The translations under genes and the position numbers were made by a program. Below the pieces are notes generated by a model. It saw only the letters and a program-made list of their open reading frames with translations. It was not told the origin of the DNA and did not search any database. From NCBI GenBank assembly GCA_037951165.1, contig JBBDHG010000015.1, positions 3,277,501 through 3,341,500 of the forward strand: a stretch of DNA of 64,000 nt. The letters are read 5' to 3'. The DNA comes from Lophius americanus (taxonomy: Eukaryota; Chordata; Actinopteri; Lophiiformes; Lophiidae). Shown piece after piece: positions 47,601 through 61,020 of the stretch; the stretch's first letter is position 1; each line of letters opens with the position of its first letter.

Positions 47601-48677
47601 GTTCATTGAAAAGTACTAGCCCAGTACTCTAATCCCTGAGATTGTGAGCCTCTTAAATAAAGTGACAGAAAAACATGCTTAAATTAATCATTTTAGTCTT
47701 TTTTCCTCTTTCACCAAAATCATATTTAGCAGCAATCGATGTCACCTTGTGTCTTCATGAGGCGAGACACCATAAAGTCAGCATGTATTCCCACCAGCTC
47801 ACTCTCAACACCAATGTTTCTCCTTCTCTGCACTTATGGCACATAGTCGTGATTAATCACTAACAACAAGCCTTTTTCAGAATCATCAATATAATTCACA
47901 CATACTTGTCATCAGCACTGTGATAACCTTTAACATCACCCATTTGACAGCCAATGGTTCTCAAGTGTCGGGCAGTTTGTATATACTTCCACACAGAGCT
48001 GTTCTATGGAAGTTAATGTCTTCACTAACTCATGGGGGGTATTCCTTCTCCATCTCTTTCTTGCCAAACACCTCTCTGTGGGGTTGTCTGCAGAAGAATC
48101 AGGGAAGACATCATTGTTCTGCTTGAGAGCTTAAAGACCAGGAGGAAGTCATAGACAACGCTGTTTCCCATAGTCCTTCCTGTCTCTCCCTGCATCCCTC
48201 ACCCATTATCATCTGTCTATGAAATAAAGTACATCACAATGTTCCCATATGCCAAATTCACCAGAGGACTCAAGTACTTAGAATGATAGATCACGCACAG
48301 TTGGAGTACAGCTGTGTTTCGCCCTCCAGAGATGGTTCAGCTTTCTATCATGAACATTTTATTAAAAAGTGTAGCATTTTCCACTTTCGACCTGATGCAT
48401 GGACGATTGAAAAAAATTTCTCAAAGCAAGTCAGCCAGTCTAAAGATAGTATGCAGTAGTTTATTTGGAAGAGTGATATAACATTCAAAGCTGCAAGAAG
48501 CGTTGATCGGGTCTTTGCATTGGGGTGGCCATTGGGCCGTGTGCCAGCCACCGCAGTAGTCCCGAACACATGCATGTAAACACGGGTCTGACCTTTTATA
48601 CCTTATGCATACTGCATATAGAAACCACAGCATAAATTTAACAGTATTCAGATATTTGTCATTTGAGGCTTACTTCC
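44630..48677. other. Unique AT-rich sequence, no gene recognised
   Basis: About 4 kb. CACCATAAAGTA is tandemly duplicated at 45,425-45,448. The 117-codon plus-strand frame at 45,522-45,875 overlaps a 65-codon frame on the opposite strand and has no known domain. A higher-complexity part at 46,050-46,520 might be conserved; no motif decides it. Confidence 0.45.
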
Positions 48678-49080
48678 TGTTCCCAGCAGGTGGTGGTGCT
48701 ATCACTGTAACTGAATATCATGTTATGAGGACGTCTCATCGTGAGTGATCAAGCTTTGCCTGCTGCCGGGGCCCTGCCATCCAAGTTGTCGAAAAATCTT
48801 TGATAAATTTTCATCGTCAATGTGTTGACATTATTTTGACCATGTTGGTTGGGTCGAACCTCTAGGACACTCAACAAAAGAAATATACCGCAGAATTTCA
48901 GCTTGTATCTGGTTAGATTTTGACATGAACGAACAAGTTCATGTTTCTATCAGGATTTTTTTTTCATTCAGTTGTCTAAAGGTGGGACCATTATCCAAAA
49001 TGTGAAGTTTAGGGCAGATCAGACGAGGTACATTGGAGTTATGACAATTTTGAGTTTTATGATGAGATATCAATTTACCG
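48678..49080. mobile_element. Possible unclassified fish interspersed repeat
   Basis: CCCAGCAGGTGGTGGTGCTA with TCACTGTAACTGAATATCAT, later AATGTGAAGTTTAGGGCAGA (about 48,999) and GAGTTATGACAATTTTGAG, resembles a repeat common in fish whose ends I cannot place. Part of it may be unique sequence. Confidence 0.4.
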
Positions 49081-49467
49081 TCAAGACCGATCATCCACAA
49101 AAAATAAATAAATAAATGTTCAAACACCTGTTAGGTTTTCTTTAAAGGGGAAAACGTCTAAAAAGACAATTCATTTGGGAGAAGTTTGTAATCAGGCTAA
49201 CAATTTTCCTTCATAAAGATAGGGTTTAGAAAAACCTCCATTGTATCGGCTGTTTACTGGCAAGACTTTCTTTAAGCAGTTTGACAGGATGGGGAATGAT
49301 TCTATATTTATGGATACTTTAATAAAGGCAATTATACTGTATTGTCTCATAGTATATGAATCAAAGGCAGTATTCAATATAAGAAACCGAAAAGGAATTG
49401 TTCATTAAGTTAGATGCTCTGTCCTGAACAGCAGCAGGTATAATTACCTTTTGGAGTGTGAATAACA
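49081..49467. other. AT-rich spacer
   Basis: Contains a short (AAAT)n run at about 49,101-49,118; nothing else recognised. Confidence 0.5.
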
Positions 49468-49550
49468 GGTGGTGGTGGCTGTTGACATTCCTGAGAGTGT
49501 TGTTTGGGGATCTGCGAGGACTAGGTGGACATGGGGAGATTGGACCTGCA
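49468..49550 (+). repeat. Dispersed GGTGG-type repeat, copy 2 of 4
   Basis: GGTGGTGGTGGCTGTTGACA and, further on, GGATCTGCGAGGACTAGGTG with GACATGGGGAG. The second part aligns with GGATCTGTGAGGATTGGGCG at 63,555, so it is the same family as the copy at 63,498. Confidence 0.55.
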
Positions 49551-51859
49551 GCATGAAAGAACTTGATGGATAAGCTCAATGAGAGACCCATGCCAGACTT
49601 AGAAAAAGAAAACACACATTACATTGCCTGCATGGGAAATTATAGCATTCTATTTATGTGCCAGATACCCGACACTCTTATGTACACACACAAACACACA
49701 CGGACAAACGCTTGGACACATGCACACGGCCATATGAAGCTCATATGCCATACCGGCTCTGTTATATTAGCAACGAGATACAAACCTTGATTATTTCTCT
49801 GACAATAATCGTGATATCAAAATCTAATATTGCGACATCCCCAAGAACAACTATATTCAAATAGCTTGTATGCAGGATATTACATAGTGTAATGTAAAGG
49901 CAGACTCTCTGCCTTTACATTCGTCCTCTCTCTCCTCTCTTTGCCAATATACTCCCTCCGCTTCTATTCCCCCTACCTTCCTCGTCCCTTCCTCCTCTGT
50001 TACACTTATCAGACGACATCCCAGCCCCCCCATTCTTTACTTTCCCTATACTCCCTTTTTTCTGGAATAACACCCTCCTGCTCTGCATACATCTGGAGCC
50101 ACTGCTGAGCCATCTTCTAAGATTCCTGGCATGCTTCTTTTTTGGACTAGGCATCTTCCAGCCTGATGTTTGCACACATGCTCCAGCAGTATGTCCTCTT
50201 ATAACCTGTGCACATGCTCTATTAGAATACATTCTTTGCTTTGAGCTTATATAAGCAAGACCCTTACAAAAACAAAATAACAGATGTTTAGTGCTTCATG
50301 AACAGCCAGCCGTACTGTCTTAAGTGAATATTTTCCAGAGTCAACACTCTAAGACATATTGTAAAACATCACATTTACTTAACTTAATTATGTCACACAC
50401 ATCAATGAGCTTTGGACGCCCCAATATCCTTTCACAGTTTCAGATTTTCCTGTTTCCAACTCATCATCCTCAGGAGAAAATGTCCATCTGCTGATGAATA
50501 TGTTCACCACCGACAGGCACCATGATGATCAAATAATCAATGTTATGTCCTTCAGTTGTCTGTGGTTGTAATAATCTGGCTGACAGGAGTGTGTCCTTAG
50601 ACCTAAATGTCTTCCTTACGTTTAACATTGAATTTCATTGCAAATATAACGGAGCTGGTATGGCAACTGTGCTTGTTGTATCCGCGTAGCTCTGTCCAAG
50701 TATATGTTTGTACAAGTGCCTAGGTGCGTGTGTGTTCATGCGTGTTTGTAAGAGTGTCGGGGTATTTGGCACATTAATAGGAGACCCCAATTTCCCATTT
50801 TGTTGATGGGACGTGAATTTCTTTTCTCTAAGTCTGGCAAGAGTCTCGTTAAGCGTAGGCTGTTTAATTCGCATAGCATAGCTTAGCAGGAGATTGATCC
50901 ACTCGCTCAGATCTGAATTTAGAAACTCGCAAACAAATCATTTAAATTCGTCAGGTAAGAAATCCGGCGGAGAAAAACTAGTAAGCTTCTTTTTTTTTTT
51001 ACTATAACTTGGACGATCATGGTGGATGATTCCTGAAAGGTGGGACCTATTATACGTCTTGCTGCTTTTACCAGCAACTTTCCAAAGAAAGACATAATTG
51101 TTTTAAGTTAATGCAACCTTATCGTGTTCAGTAAATGAAACATGGAGGTTATTTGCGTAACTGGACTTTTTCATGTTGTTAAAAACAAAAGGGTCTATTT
51201 GTTTTTATGTTTGTTTTTTTTGCATAATTTTGGTAAATAATTTTAATACACAGTATCAGTACATATATCCTTCTATACTTATAGCGATATTTTTAAGCGT
51301 AGTATTTCCTTTACCCTAGTAGTAGTAGTACTTGCTTTGATTTCCTGATATCCTCCGAAATATGATAGATTTGACCGGATACATTTTGACTTACTTTTAT
51401 TGGGGAAAGAATTTTAAATGGTTTGTACAGCGTACAGATAATCCTTCAACAAATATTTCTCCAAATCAAAATCATGCTTCTTTCTGAAATTCTTTTTATA
51501 TGCAAAAATGGGGTAAAATTTCATACTAATAAATATGATTTACCATAAATTACCAACATAACCAAAAAAGGCAGTTGAAACGTTTAATAATGAGTTAGTC
51601 ATTTATCATTTATAAGAATCCAATTTGGACAAATGACAAAAGTCCCATTGACAAAAAGCCAATATGAGGGTTAGAGTTTGTAAATTGTTCTGACATCTGT
51701 CAATTTGCCGTAAAGGTTCTTTAGAGCTTTTGTCATATCTGAGCTCTGGAAATCATCTTACGAATACAAAGAAATGACATCCCCCCGAAAAAATAAAGTC
51801 TTCATAAAAATTCTTTCCATTTAACTTTGCTCTTTTTGATATCTTTCTCCACAGCTGGC
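49551..51859. other. Unique sequence, no gene recognised
   Basis: A pyrimidine-rich patch lies at 49,920-50,080, whose opposite strand carries a 105-codon chance frame. A small (AGT)n run lies at 51,319-51,331. Otherwise AT-rich and featureless. Confidence 0.45.
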
Positions 51860-52453
51860 ACCAGTGTGTTACGTCATTGAATGTGTTTCAGAACAAGCCG
51901 ACAGCATGCAAAGTTCATTAAATAATTAAAAAGGTAGCCATCCATGTGCTTTGCTGCTACTTCTCCCTCATGTCTTTGTTTTATTTAGCAAAGGCCACCC
52001 TTTCGCTGTAATAACAGCCTCCTAGCACTTCTCATGGCCTCCTGCCATCCACATACACAGGGAGGGCTTTTTGGCAATACTGGAGTTAAATCCTCCACTA
52101 TCTTGAGTGTATCGTAATTTCATTAAAGTGGACCTGATTCAAACCCACCGAGGAGACTTTGAACACTCATTATGAAGGCGGATGCAATTAACAGTGGACC
52201 ATTAAAGAGAAATTGTGAATAAACAACTTCAGTGATAATATTTTCACCAGGAGAGATGTTTGTCAAATGCCAGGAATCTTTGCCAAAATGTTCAGTCGTG
52301 TTGTTTGGCACACTTTATGTAGTGCAACACAAGAACTCAATCTGTGGCCTACATTTTCTTTACCGTCCTTTTGAGATTCTACGGACCGCTAGAGCGGTCC
52401 ATTTCTGTGACATTCCTCCACCTCTGGTGTTTCTTCAGGCGTCTGTCCTTTAA
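51860..52453. promoter_or_regulatory. Candidate conserved non-coding block
   Basis: Sustained complexity without repeat signature, including GCTGTAATAACAGCC (51,998-52,012, itself palindromic), GATGCAATTAACAGTGGACC and CATTAAAGAGAAATTGTG. The call is inference from texture only. Confidence 0.18.
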
Positions 52454-52665
52454 AACAGAGATGAAGTTAATAGTGTGGTAATAAACAAATGCAGCTCACT
52501 GAAAAGCCATTTGTCCAGTCTGTGTCACAAGGGTTTCACCAGTGAGCGCTCCTGAGGAGCACAAGGTCCCGAATGTATTGACTCAATTTTAAGTGAAAGT
52601 AAGTGCAAGTTATGACCGATTCTTTTTCCCCATACACACCAAACTAAATACTGGACCCATTTCCC

Positions 52666-52709
52666 CTAAGTTTCTGACTAAGTTTCTGACTAAGTTTCTG
52701 ACTTTCTGA
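52666..52709 (+). repeat. 12-bp tandem repeat, three copies
   Basis: CTAAGTTTCTGA is repeated three times without mismatch (52,666-52,701) and followed by a partial CTTTCTGA. Confidence 0.93.
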
Positions 52710-54404
52710 GAGAATGTTTTTTTCGTAATGTAATTATAAGTAAAAGTAGCTGAAGAAGCAAACATTACATTTGTTGTTGCATCTGTTGTATTGCCAACTT
52801 AGAAATCCAAACCAACTCATTCCGAGACTAGAAAAAACTCTCAGAGAGAGTGAACCTCCATTCAGGGCCACAGCAGTTCCCCAATCTCTATCCAAGAATC
52901 TACGATGGCCTTAAGTGCTCAATAGGTCATCACCTAAAACCACATTGAGGGAGAGAGAGGCTGTAGAAAGCGCTCCAAGTCCGGTATGGTCAGGATATCC
53001 TTCGCGTCCATTGTCGAGTTGAATCCCCCTGCCAGACTGCGCAAGCCCTTTCATATACCTCTCAAAGGTTTTGCAAGTCTGATCTTCATGTTTCTTGTCT
53101 CTGTGTAATAATAGGTATTGACCTTCCCAACCCCCCTTTTTGACACTTAGAGGCCACCTTAGATTCCTGGAACAGAAGTGTTAAACTGATGAGACATATA
53201 AGTCGCAGTTTTAGATACTGCACCTTTAGGTACCATATGTAGTGCGTGTGGAACATATAATTACCTGGTAGGGGTGATTTAGGCTGCTTTCCAGATGAAT
53301 CCCACCACCTACAGGAAAAGTACAATGAAGCTCCACTCCACATAAGTCCCACCTGGTAAACTGTGGGCAAAATAACGCCTCCATGTAGAAGTGGCTGGAT
53401 ATCTGATGTCAAACAGAAATCCATTGAAGTTCAAAATGTGAATGGGGGAAAAAAGGCCTCACTGAAAATATTTCCCTTTATTTCATTCAATTGTATTTTC
53501 ATATAGTAAAATCCTCTGCAAGTAATTTGATGACTCAGCTCCTCTCTTCTGTTTTGTTTATACATGGAAGAAGGCTGCATTGCTGAGAGTTCAGTTACGT
53601 GTGTTCTTGGCCAAGAAACGTCAGTTTGTCACAGTCAACCATGTTTTTGTTTGCGTTTGGCATTGTGTGCCTGGAAAGCTTGGACATCTGAAGTTGGAAA
53701 TTTCAACTAGGAAATTCTGGGTTGCTATTTTAACTGGAAGAAAGCATGAAATTTGAGGTCAACATTCCAGCATGGTTTCATTATGGTTGATTCTTGGGTC
53801 TGGATCCTTATAATTTATGTCCATAGAAACTAGTTAGGGCCAGTTCGGGAAGTAGTTTAGATCTTTAAGGTGGAATTTAGGGGCATCGAGGTGAAGTAGG
53901 TAGATAGATATGTAGAGGTGTTCTATAAACTATGGCTACATGTTATTGTTTCAGCATCAACATCAGAATTAGCCCACGTGCAATCGTCACAAGACACGTG
54001 ATGTCAAGAAGGCAAATGAACTTTTCCGACTCTTGGTACAAAAGGAAATCTCACAAAATATACTCAATCTAGGGTTTATATGTCAGCACCCGCGTATTTC
54101 CACATGTCCTTTACTTTAATATTGATATGTCCTTAAGATGGCAACGGTGAAAAAGGTTAAAATAACACAACTAATAATCAAAAAAGTTGGAAAAATGTGA
54201 GTCAGCTAAAATGTCTGTTTTTTTTCTTCCTCAAGGTCCTAAGGTCCGTCTATTTTTCTGTAATTCGATTTTTGTTTCAGATACAGATATGATAAGTAAT
54301 TATGATTACCGTTTCTTTGATTAACTATACAAAAATTGAAATACAAGGAATTTCTCTTTTTCTTGACCAAAGCGGGATTAATGGGGAAAAAATGTAAATA
54401 TATA

Positions 54405-54407
<3 letters not shown>
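52710..54407. other. Unique sequence, no gene recognised
   Basis: Only short open frames; the 112-codon minus-strand frame at 53,086-53,424 has no known domain. Confidence 0.45.

Positions 54408-54444
<37 letters not shown>
54408..54444. repeat. (TA)n microsatellite
   Basis: About 18 TA units without interruption, in AT-rich context. Confidence 0.95.
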
Positions 54445-54447
<3 letters not shown>

Positions 54448-55830
54448 CACACTATAATACTATATACCGTTTTCAATTTTGTGGTATTTTACCCATGCAG
54501 TTTGACAGTTTTTTTAATCATGATTTCTACAAACAGTTTTTTCGCACGGCCCAGGTACAGATGAGAATATTCAATAATCAGGGAGGAGACACTTGGAGGA
54601 ACGACTGCACACAGGAAAAGAGGAAAGAAAGGAAGTGAAACAGAAAAAAACTAAGAGATATATAAAGGAAAGGTACAAGGAAAAAGAGACACAAATGGGC
54701 CTTCAAAATACAACCTGTAACTGACAATAATACTACATATAAAAAATGTACAGATTGTGAACAGAACCACGACAGAGTCATTCCCACAAACTCCATCTTC
54801 TGCAGTGCAAAGAGCTCCAATGCATTTATTTGGATTGTTTTGTGTGACTATTGCATGCGAGGATTCCTCTGAAGGGTTTGTGTGCAGCGTATTTTATTCT
54901 GGACTTGACTTAATCTCTATTTCTCATTTCTCTCTCTGGGCTTTTGTCAGACTCTCAGACTCCTGTATTGTAAATGTCTCGTTGTTATATCTAGTGAATG
55001 AGATAGCACTGAATGTCGATGGAATATTCCTATTTTCTACTTTGATGAGCATTTAAATCTAATCTAATATGCACTTGCCACATATTAGATGTCATTGCCT
55101 CTGTTTAATAAATTAAACTGAGGCATTGACTTATTTGCCTCGTATTCATCTCACAACTCTGCAGCAGCAGCACCCAGGACAACTGCATGATGGGTATTGG
55201 AGTAGAGTCGGTGGGTTGTGGGGCGGTGTGCAGAATAATTGTCAGAACAATGAATGGCAGGCGGCCAGGTTGTCAGCTCACAGCGGCAGTCATTAACAGG
55301 GAACTGGCAAATGAAAAATGACAGGAAAGGAGGTGAGAGAAGAGAAGGGCAGAAAGAGGGCATGGTCACTTCAAGTACATCAAAAATCCACCTGAAAAAG
55401 GATTTGCAAAAGAAGCAGGTCAGATACAGAGCAGACTGACTGTTGGCTCTCATTCTTTAGGCTGCTTTTAGTTAAAACAAATTGTAAACGATACCTTTAA
55501 AATATGAAGCAAAAAAAACATAAAAAGGCAATTTAACTTTTTCCGATATTTTCTCTAATCTTGCATAGTAAGTTAATGCTGTTATTAATTTCTCCCTCTG
55601 TGCAAGGTGTTGCAGTGTCCCCCCCCCCTACAAAATAAAATATCGCCGCCTTCCGTGCTTCAGTCGGGATTGAACAACATTTGATACATCCGATCTCATC
55701 AACCTACAAACACACTCACGTACTCCTGAGGAAGAAAGCCACGCGTTCCCAAACGTGTGTTTAGGTTGCCTGAACCACAGGCAGCCCCTGATCCACAGTT
55801 TTACACAATTAGGGAAATTATAAAGACAGC
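54445..55830. other. Unique sequence; 55,140-55,460 possibly conserved
   Basis: 55,140-55,460 is less AT-rich and includes CAGAATAATTGTCAGAACAA and GGCAGTCATTAACAGGGAAC. No exon or repeat is supported. Confidence 0.35.
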
Positions 55831-56075
55831 ATGAGGAAGTCTGGCATGGCAGAGAAGTATGTTGGAGAGGTACAGGATATGTATGAAAGCATCATGACAG
55901 CGGTGAGGTGTGCTGCAGGAGTGATAAATGGGTTCAAGATGGAGGTGGGACTGCATCAAGGCTCGACTCCAAGCCCCTTTCTGTTTGCTATGTTGATGGA
56001 CAGGCTGACAGACGAGGACAGGCAGGAGTCTCCGTGGACTATGATGTTTTGTGGTTGAAGTGATATGGAGTGAAA
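55831..56075 (+). mobile_element. LINE reverse transcriptase fragment, first family
   Basis: A 75-codon open stretch (55,831-56,055, then a stop) begins MRKSGMAEKYVGEVQDMYES and contains GLHQGSTPSPFLFAML, the RT region just before the catalytic motif (RTE-like in style). It ends ESPWTMMF at the point where FADD should follow, but reads CG and a stop, so the catalytic Asp pair is lost. The 5' and 3' parts are absent. The clade is tentative. Confidence 0.75.
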
Positions 56076-56109
56076 CCGGTCGTAAGACCAGTTCTGCTGT
56101 TTCAACTTG

Positions 56110-56442
56110 CAGTCAAAATGAGGAGAGTGTCCAGTTTGGCCAATTTAGATTACAACCCAGCTGTTTGCAGACGATGTGGTTCTGTTGGCTTCATCAGTCC
56201 GTGATCTCCAGCAACTATGGACCAGTTTGCAGCTGAGTGTGAGGTGGCTGATACGAGAGTCAACACCTTCAAATCTGAGGCCGTGGTTTTCTGCCGAAAA
56301 ACAGTGGATTGTCCCCTCTGGGTGGGGGGTGAGTCTTTGCCTCAAGTGGAGTTTAAGTATCTCCATTTCTTTTTCACGAGTGATGGGAAAATTGACGCAG
56401 GAATGGACAAGTGGTTCAGTGCAGCATCCACAGAAATGTGAG
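56110..56442 (+). mobile_element. LINE reverse transcriptase fragment, second (Rex-type) family
   Basis: In one frame EESVQFGQF..., then after a frameshift the catalytic motif FADD (56,164-56,175) with VVLLASSVRDLQ, and after a second frameshift near 56,212 FAAECEVADTRVNTFKSEAV and, further on, EFKYL and FTSDGK. A stop at 56,440-56,442 replaces the usual Arg after AAS-x-x-M. The order is RT motif C to thumb of a common fish LINE. Its natural continuation is seen at 41,781-42,072. Confidence 0.82.
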
Positions 56443-58110
56443 AGCTGGAAAAAAACCTGAACAAAAATAAGTCCACAGATATTAACTAGATTCCATTCTC
56501 ATCCTTTCTATTGTCAACAGCATTGAGTGTCGATTTAGTCACGGTTAATGTTTAATGACATTATGATGTTTTGACATTTCCAGAATGAGAATATTGGAGA
56601 ACAGTGAAGACTGGTTTCATGTATTCAAATGGTTAAGGCTTCTCTGCTCATGAATCAAGAAGAATCCACACATTTTTCATCCATATCAGCTCAACCAAGC
56701 ATCATCTTCATAATGTCTATTACTGTGAAGGTGGATGCAGTCCAGCCGGGATCAGACCAGAACTATCTCATACTGGAGAATGTGTGGTGATACTCCACAC
56801 TGGATACAAATCTTTAGTCAAGTTCTCTGCTGTCCAGATAAATTTATGCTCCCAAAGTTAATTTGAAACCCTCCTGTCTTATTGGAGAACGGTAAAATTC
56901 TGCCTGGGATTTGATTGGTCGCATGCAGCTGCGAGCTCACAGGCAGATTTGTCCAGGGGGCTACTGGTTTCTGTGGCCAATTACAGTTTTTGAAAAAAAT
57001 GCCACAAAACACTAATAAACATCTGTTAGCGTAAGACATTAGTTTCCAAGTCAGACAACATACGGATGCTAATACTTGAATGTAATGGACTTTGCGTATT
57101 TTAAAAAAGCAGCTGATGTTTTGTTTTTGGATTTTCCTCTGCAAGAGGCTGAAGCTTTGCAGGCGAAATTAAACAGATTTCTGTTTTGGAATATATTGCA
57201 GTGTATTCTATCATATAATATAAAATAAAACATCACCTGGTCTATGTTGCACTGCCTTTAGCTGCCAATAAAGCAGGTTTTTCTTGAAAACATGATGGTG
57301 AAAAGACTCAATTTGATAACTAGGTTCATACTCTGAGGGAAACACTTGCATCAGTGTTGGCGTTCACTCCACAGAAGTTTAAACTATTCATGATAAAAAA
57401 GACTATTTTTGTTCAGGTTTGTTTTCACCTATCCCATTCCATCAATGTTTTCTGTTAAAAAAAAACAACCTAACATCAGACTGCCGTATAAAACCTTTCA
57501 GCCAAAAATTGTTACTCTGCTTCCACAATTAATGACTGCACATAAATCACTGCGCTCCGTTGCCTTTTTCCGTTCCGGTTAGCTGTTGCTGAAGTGAGAA
57601 GATCCGGGATGGAGGATGCAAACCATGGTTTAGAGTTGAAGTAGCTTTCAGTGTAAACCCTGTCAATTCAAACAAGTAATAAAAATGATAAATTTCATCT
57701 TAATTAATTACCTGCTTTTTGATCATTAGTGAATCAGTATTCAGCATGAGAATCATTTAAATGCTGAATTTAAATGGATGAATCAATGAATAGACACAAC
57801 ATACACACACTATATTCAGAACATTCATTCTGCTGCAATTCATTCAGAGGTTGATTTGTTTAATGTGGTAGATGTACGGAGGGTTCCCGCTGCCGAAGTT
57901 TTAGAATCCTAAATTATTTTGAAATTGTATTCATCGCACAAAATTACAACCTTCACGGTTAATCGTCTCTCCAGACACGGTCCAATATTTCATCACATAT
58001 TGGATTTAGTTGAATTTCACCTCACGTGATCACTGGAGAAGCAGTTGTGTAAATAAAATAAGGATCTTGTCTATTTTGCAGTATGAAAACAAGATAAAAG
58101 AAGACTCTAG
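56443..58110. other. Unique sequence, no gene recognised
   Basis: AT-rich sequence. ATTCAGCAT and ATGCTGAAT at about 57,739-57,769 form a 9-bp inverted repeat. Nothing else recognised. Confidence 0.45.
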
Positions 58111-58250
58111 GTTTTTGGTGGTGTTGGCTGATGACTCTGCTGAGGCTGATGACAAGCAAAGACTTTTTGGTAATACGGAGATTAAGGGGACACTTAACAG
58201 AGAGAATTAAAAAGACAGCAAGAAGATAATATGGTAACGATGAAGGTGTT
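58111..58250 (+). repeat. Dispersed GGTGG-type repeat, copy 3 of 4
   Basis: TTTTGGTGGTGTTGGCTGAT and GACTCTGCTGAGGCTGATGA align with 63,503-63,540, and both copies end in a GATGAAGGTGT segment. The central part is diverged. Confidence 0.55.
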
Positions 58251-61020
58251 TCGTGAAGCTATTGCATAGATACTTTTTCAAATAGATTTTGCCTCAAGAA
58301 AGTTAAAAAAAATATTTTTAAAAAATGAAGTAAGAAGAAAGAAGTGTGGACTAGCCTTCAGCACATACTTTCTAGATCTAGAAGTTAGCTTTGCTTAATT
58401 ATACACCCAAGCAAGACATCGACGCAAGACATGAAATTGAAATGTTGAAAAAATACCTGGATTTTGTTTCAAAAGGAAGAATTACGTTTATATTAAGTAA
58501 AAATACTATTTATTTTGAATACCATACAACATTTGAACTATTTTAACTTCTGTGTTTAGCTTCTAGAACTGCCTTAAACAATATTGATACTAATTTTGTT
58601 ACAGGAAATTTTTATTGTTTTTCCTAAAATTGAATTTCTGATTTTGTGCAGTCCATAATTATTGATCATTTACATCCATCAACACAGTGACGCACAAATA
58701 TGGGTTAATTAACTTAACTTCTTAAAAAACGCTTAATTTGCTTACTAAGATTGTTATTACAGTCAATTTTAATATTTTATAAATAATGACAGGACACTTC
58801 TCAGAGCACTTTCATCTTTATTTTTTGTTAATATGTATCAAATATTTTGTTACGTATTTCAAAAAGGGTATATAAATAACTGAGTAAACTAAAATCCATG
58901 CTATTAGCACATGCAGTATCAATATACTGTTTTGTTATGTGTAATATTACTTGTATTACATTTATATATATAACAGTATTATTATTAGGTATAGTATTCT
59001 CATTATTATGCGGTTATTCCTAGGCACTGGAATGCCTTTGTATTTACTATTTACTTATTTTATTACATATCGTTTATTATTATATGTCAAAATTATTTGT
59101 ATTACTTTACTTAAGAATATTATTGGAATGTACAATAGTACACTCTGAACACTGCACAATAATTGAATAAATACTATAGATAACTGAAAAATATGAAAAT
59201 ATAGTGTGAAAGCAGCTGAAACCAGAATAAGGGCATTATAATGTGCGTACTGTAAAGTAATTTTACACATGATAATGAATGTAATGTTGCACATAATGTT
59301 GAAGACTGGTAAATGTACTGCATCTATGGGTTCAGTATGTTGCTCAAAGACCGTTGTCTTACTGTTATTATTGCTCCAGTACCTGGACGACCACTCTTCC
59401 TCCTTAGCTGCAGCCGGCAAAATGAGACATTTGATTCACATTTTTATGTGTGTATAAAATGTTACGGCTAAGCGAAGTTCCCTTCACTCTGGAGGATGTT
59501 TTTTATGTATTCTTTATTCTCATCCCATTAGATTCATGTCCGAGGTGTTCAAAGGATACGTTAATTATCAGTGATTCAGTCAGTAGTTTTTTCTGTGACC
59601 ATGAAAATAATTCACAGTTTGCATGCTTATGATTTATAATCCCTAAATGTTATGCTGTAAATTATATTTCCTTAACAAATTGGCTTTAAAGGTACAATGT
59701 TTAAAAAAAAAAAAGTATTAAGTGGATTCCTCCATAAATGGATTGTGTCCAAACAATAGCAAGCACTGTTCAATGCTGCTGTTTTTAGTCCACCTTCCAT
59801 TCTCTCCTTCGTTTTTGGAAGCGGTCATATTTAAAATCCGGTTTGCCCTGCAAGCCTTGATCCCCATTTCAAGAGCTGAACCCGCAGTGAAATTGTAATG
59901 TTTCGGTTCCAAACATTCCCAACAAACAAGCCACAGCTCCTTTGATCATGGTTATAATTTAAGACGTTTTAATTCATGAACATCTTTGTCATATTTGCTC
60001 TGTGCATTTAAAGGACCTCCTGGAGCCGCTGACTGACGACTGGCATCAAAAACCGACCACTCATATTTTCACATTAAATTTACTGTTTCTTTGACAATTA
60101 AAACAATCTTCATACATTACAGACCCATTAGGAGTGCATATTAGCGTTTTACCATGAAATCACATGTATCTATGAAGGAAATGGCCCAGACTCGTAACGG
60201 CCCTTGAATTTTTTACACTGCAACAATTAGAGCTTATTATTTTTACCATTTACTTATTAGCATTGTTTCGGAAAGTGCTTATATCCGTCTCTTTTCTCTG
60301 CACAGCAGGATTCTATTTTGCTTCGCTGCACTGAAGACATTTTTAACTTGAACTGAACTATGAAGAAAAAAAAATCGTACACCTAATTTTTAGTTGCTCT
60401 CAAGTTATATTCTCAATTTTGTTGAAGCCGCATATTTAGAGTGACTATTAGCTTAAAATTTTCTTTTGACTAAAATCGGTATTTTACTGAGAAAACTAAA
60501 ACTGTTGGTCAAATTAACAGAAAAATACCATAATGTCACATGCCTGTCATTACCATCAGATTATGAATTTGCAAAAAACTTTAAGTTTTTGGCAAGAGAA
60601 TACCATAATTACTGTAGAAATAAGATGCTAAAAATATAGTACATATTTGCGAAAAAATGTTTATTTCTAAGTTTAAAAAAGATATTTTTTTATGATTTTT
60701 TTATTGACAGTAATGTCTTTTTTCAGTTATGTATTTTTTTACAGCAATATACCGCCAACCACAGTTGTCGTTATTTTACCATCAAATCTCGGGATATATT
60801 TTTTTTACTTGTTACTAATTTTTTTTTTATCTTTGTTAAAACCTAATATTAACAATTCTATCCTAGTTTACTTTTTATTTCGGAATTAACTAATTAGATA
60901 TTGTTAAAGTCAATAATATTAATTTCAGTCAATTCAAACATTTTATTTTTCACAAACTATAATTACTTGTTAACCCTTAATCAAAATATTTTCTTTTGCC
61001 ACTAGCCAAAATTTGACAAG
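58251..61020. other. Very AT-rich unique sequence, no gene recognised
   Basis: About 2.8 kb, one of the most AT-rich parts of the window. A segment at 59,690-59,935 has a faint interspersed-repeat look (TTTAAAGGTACAATG) but no defined ends. The 121-codon minus-strand frame at 59,055-59,420 is hydrophobic by composition and unrecognised. Confidence 0.45.

Noticed and set aside
59690..59935. Segment starting TTTAAAGGTACAATG that resembles a fish interspersed repeat
   Set aside because: Only the first few bases fit and no ends could be defined.
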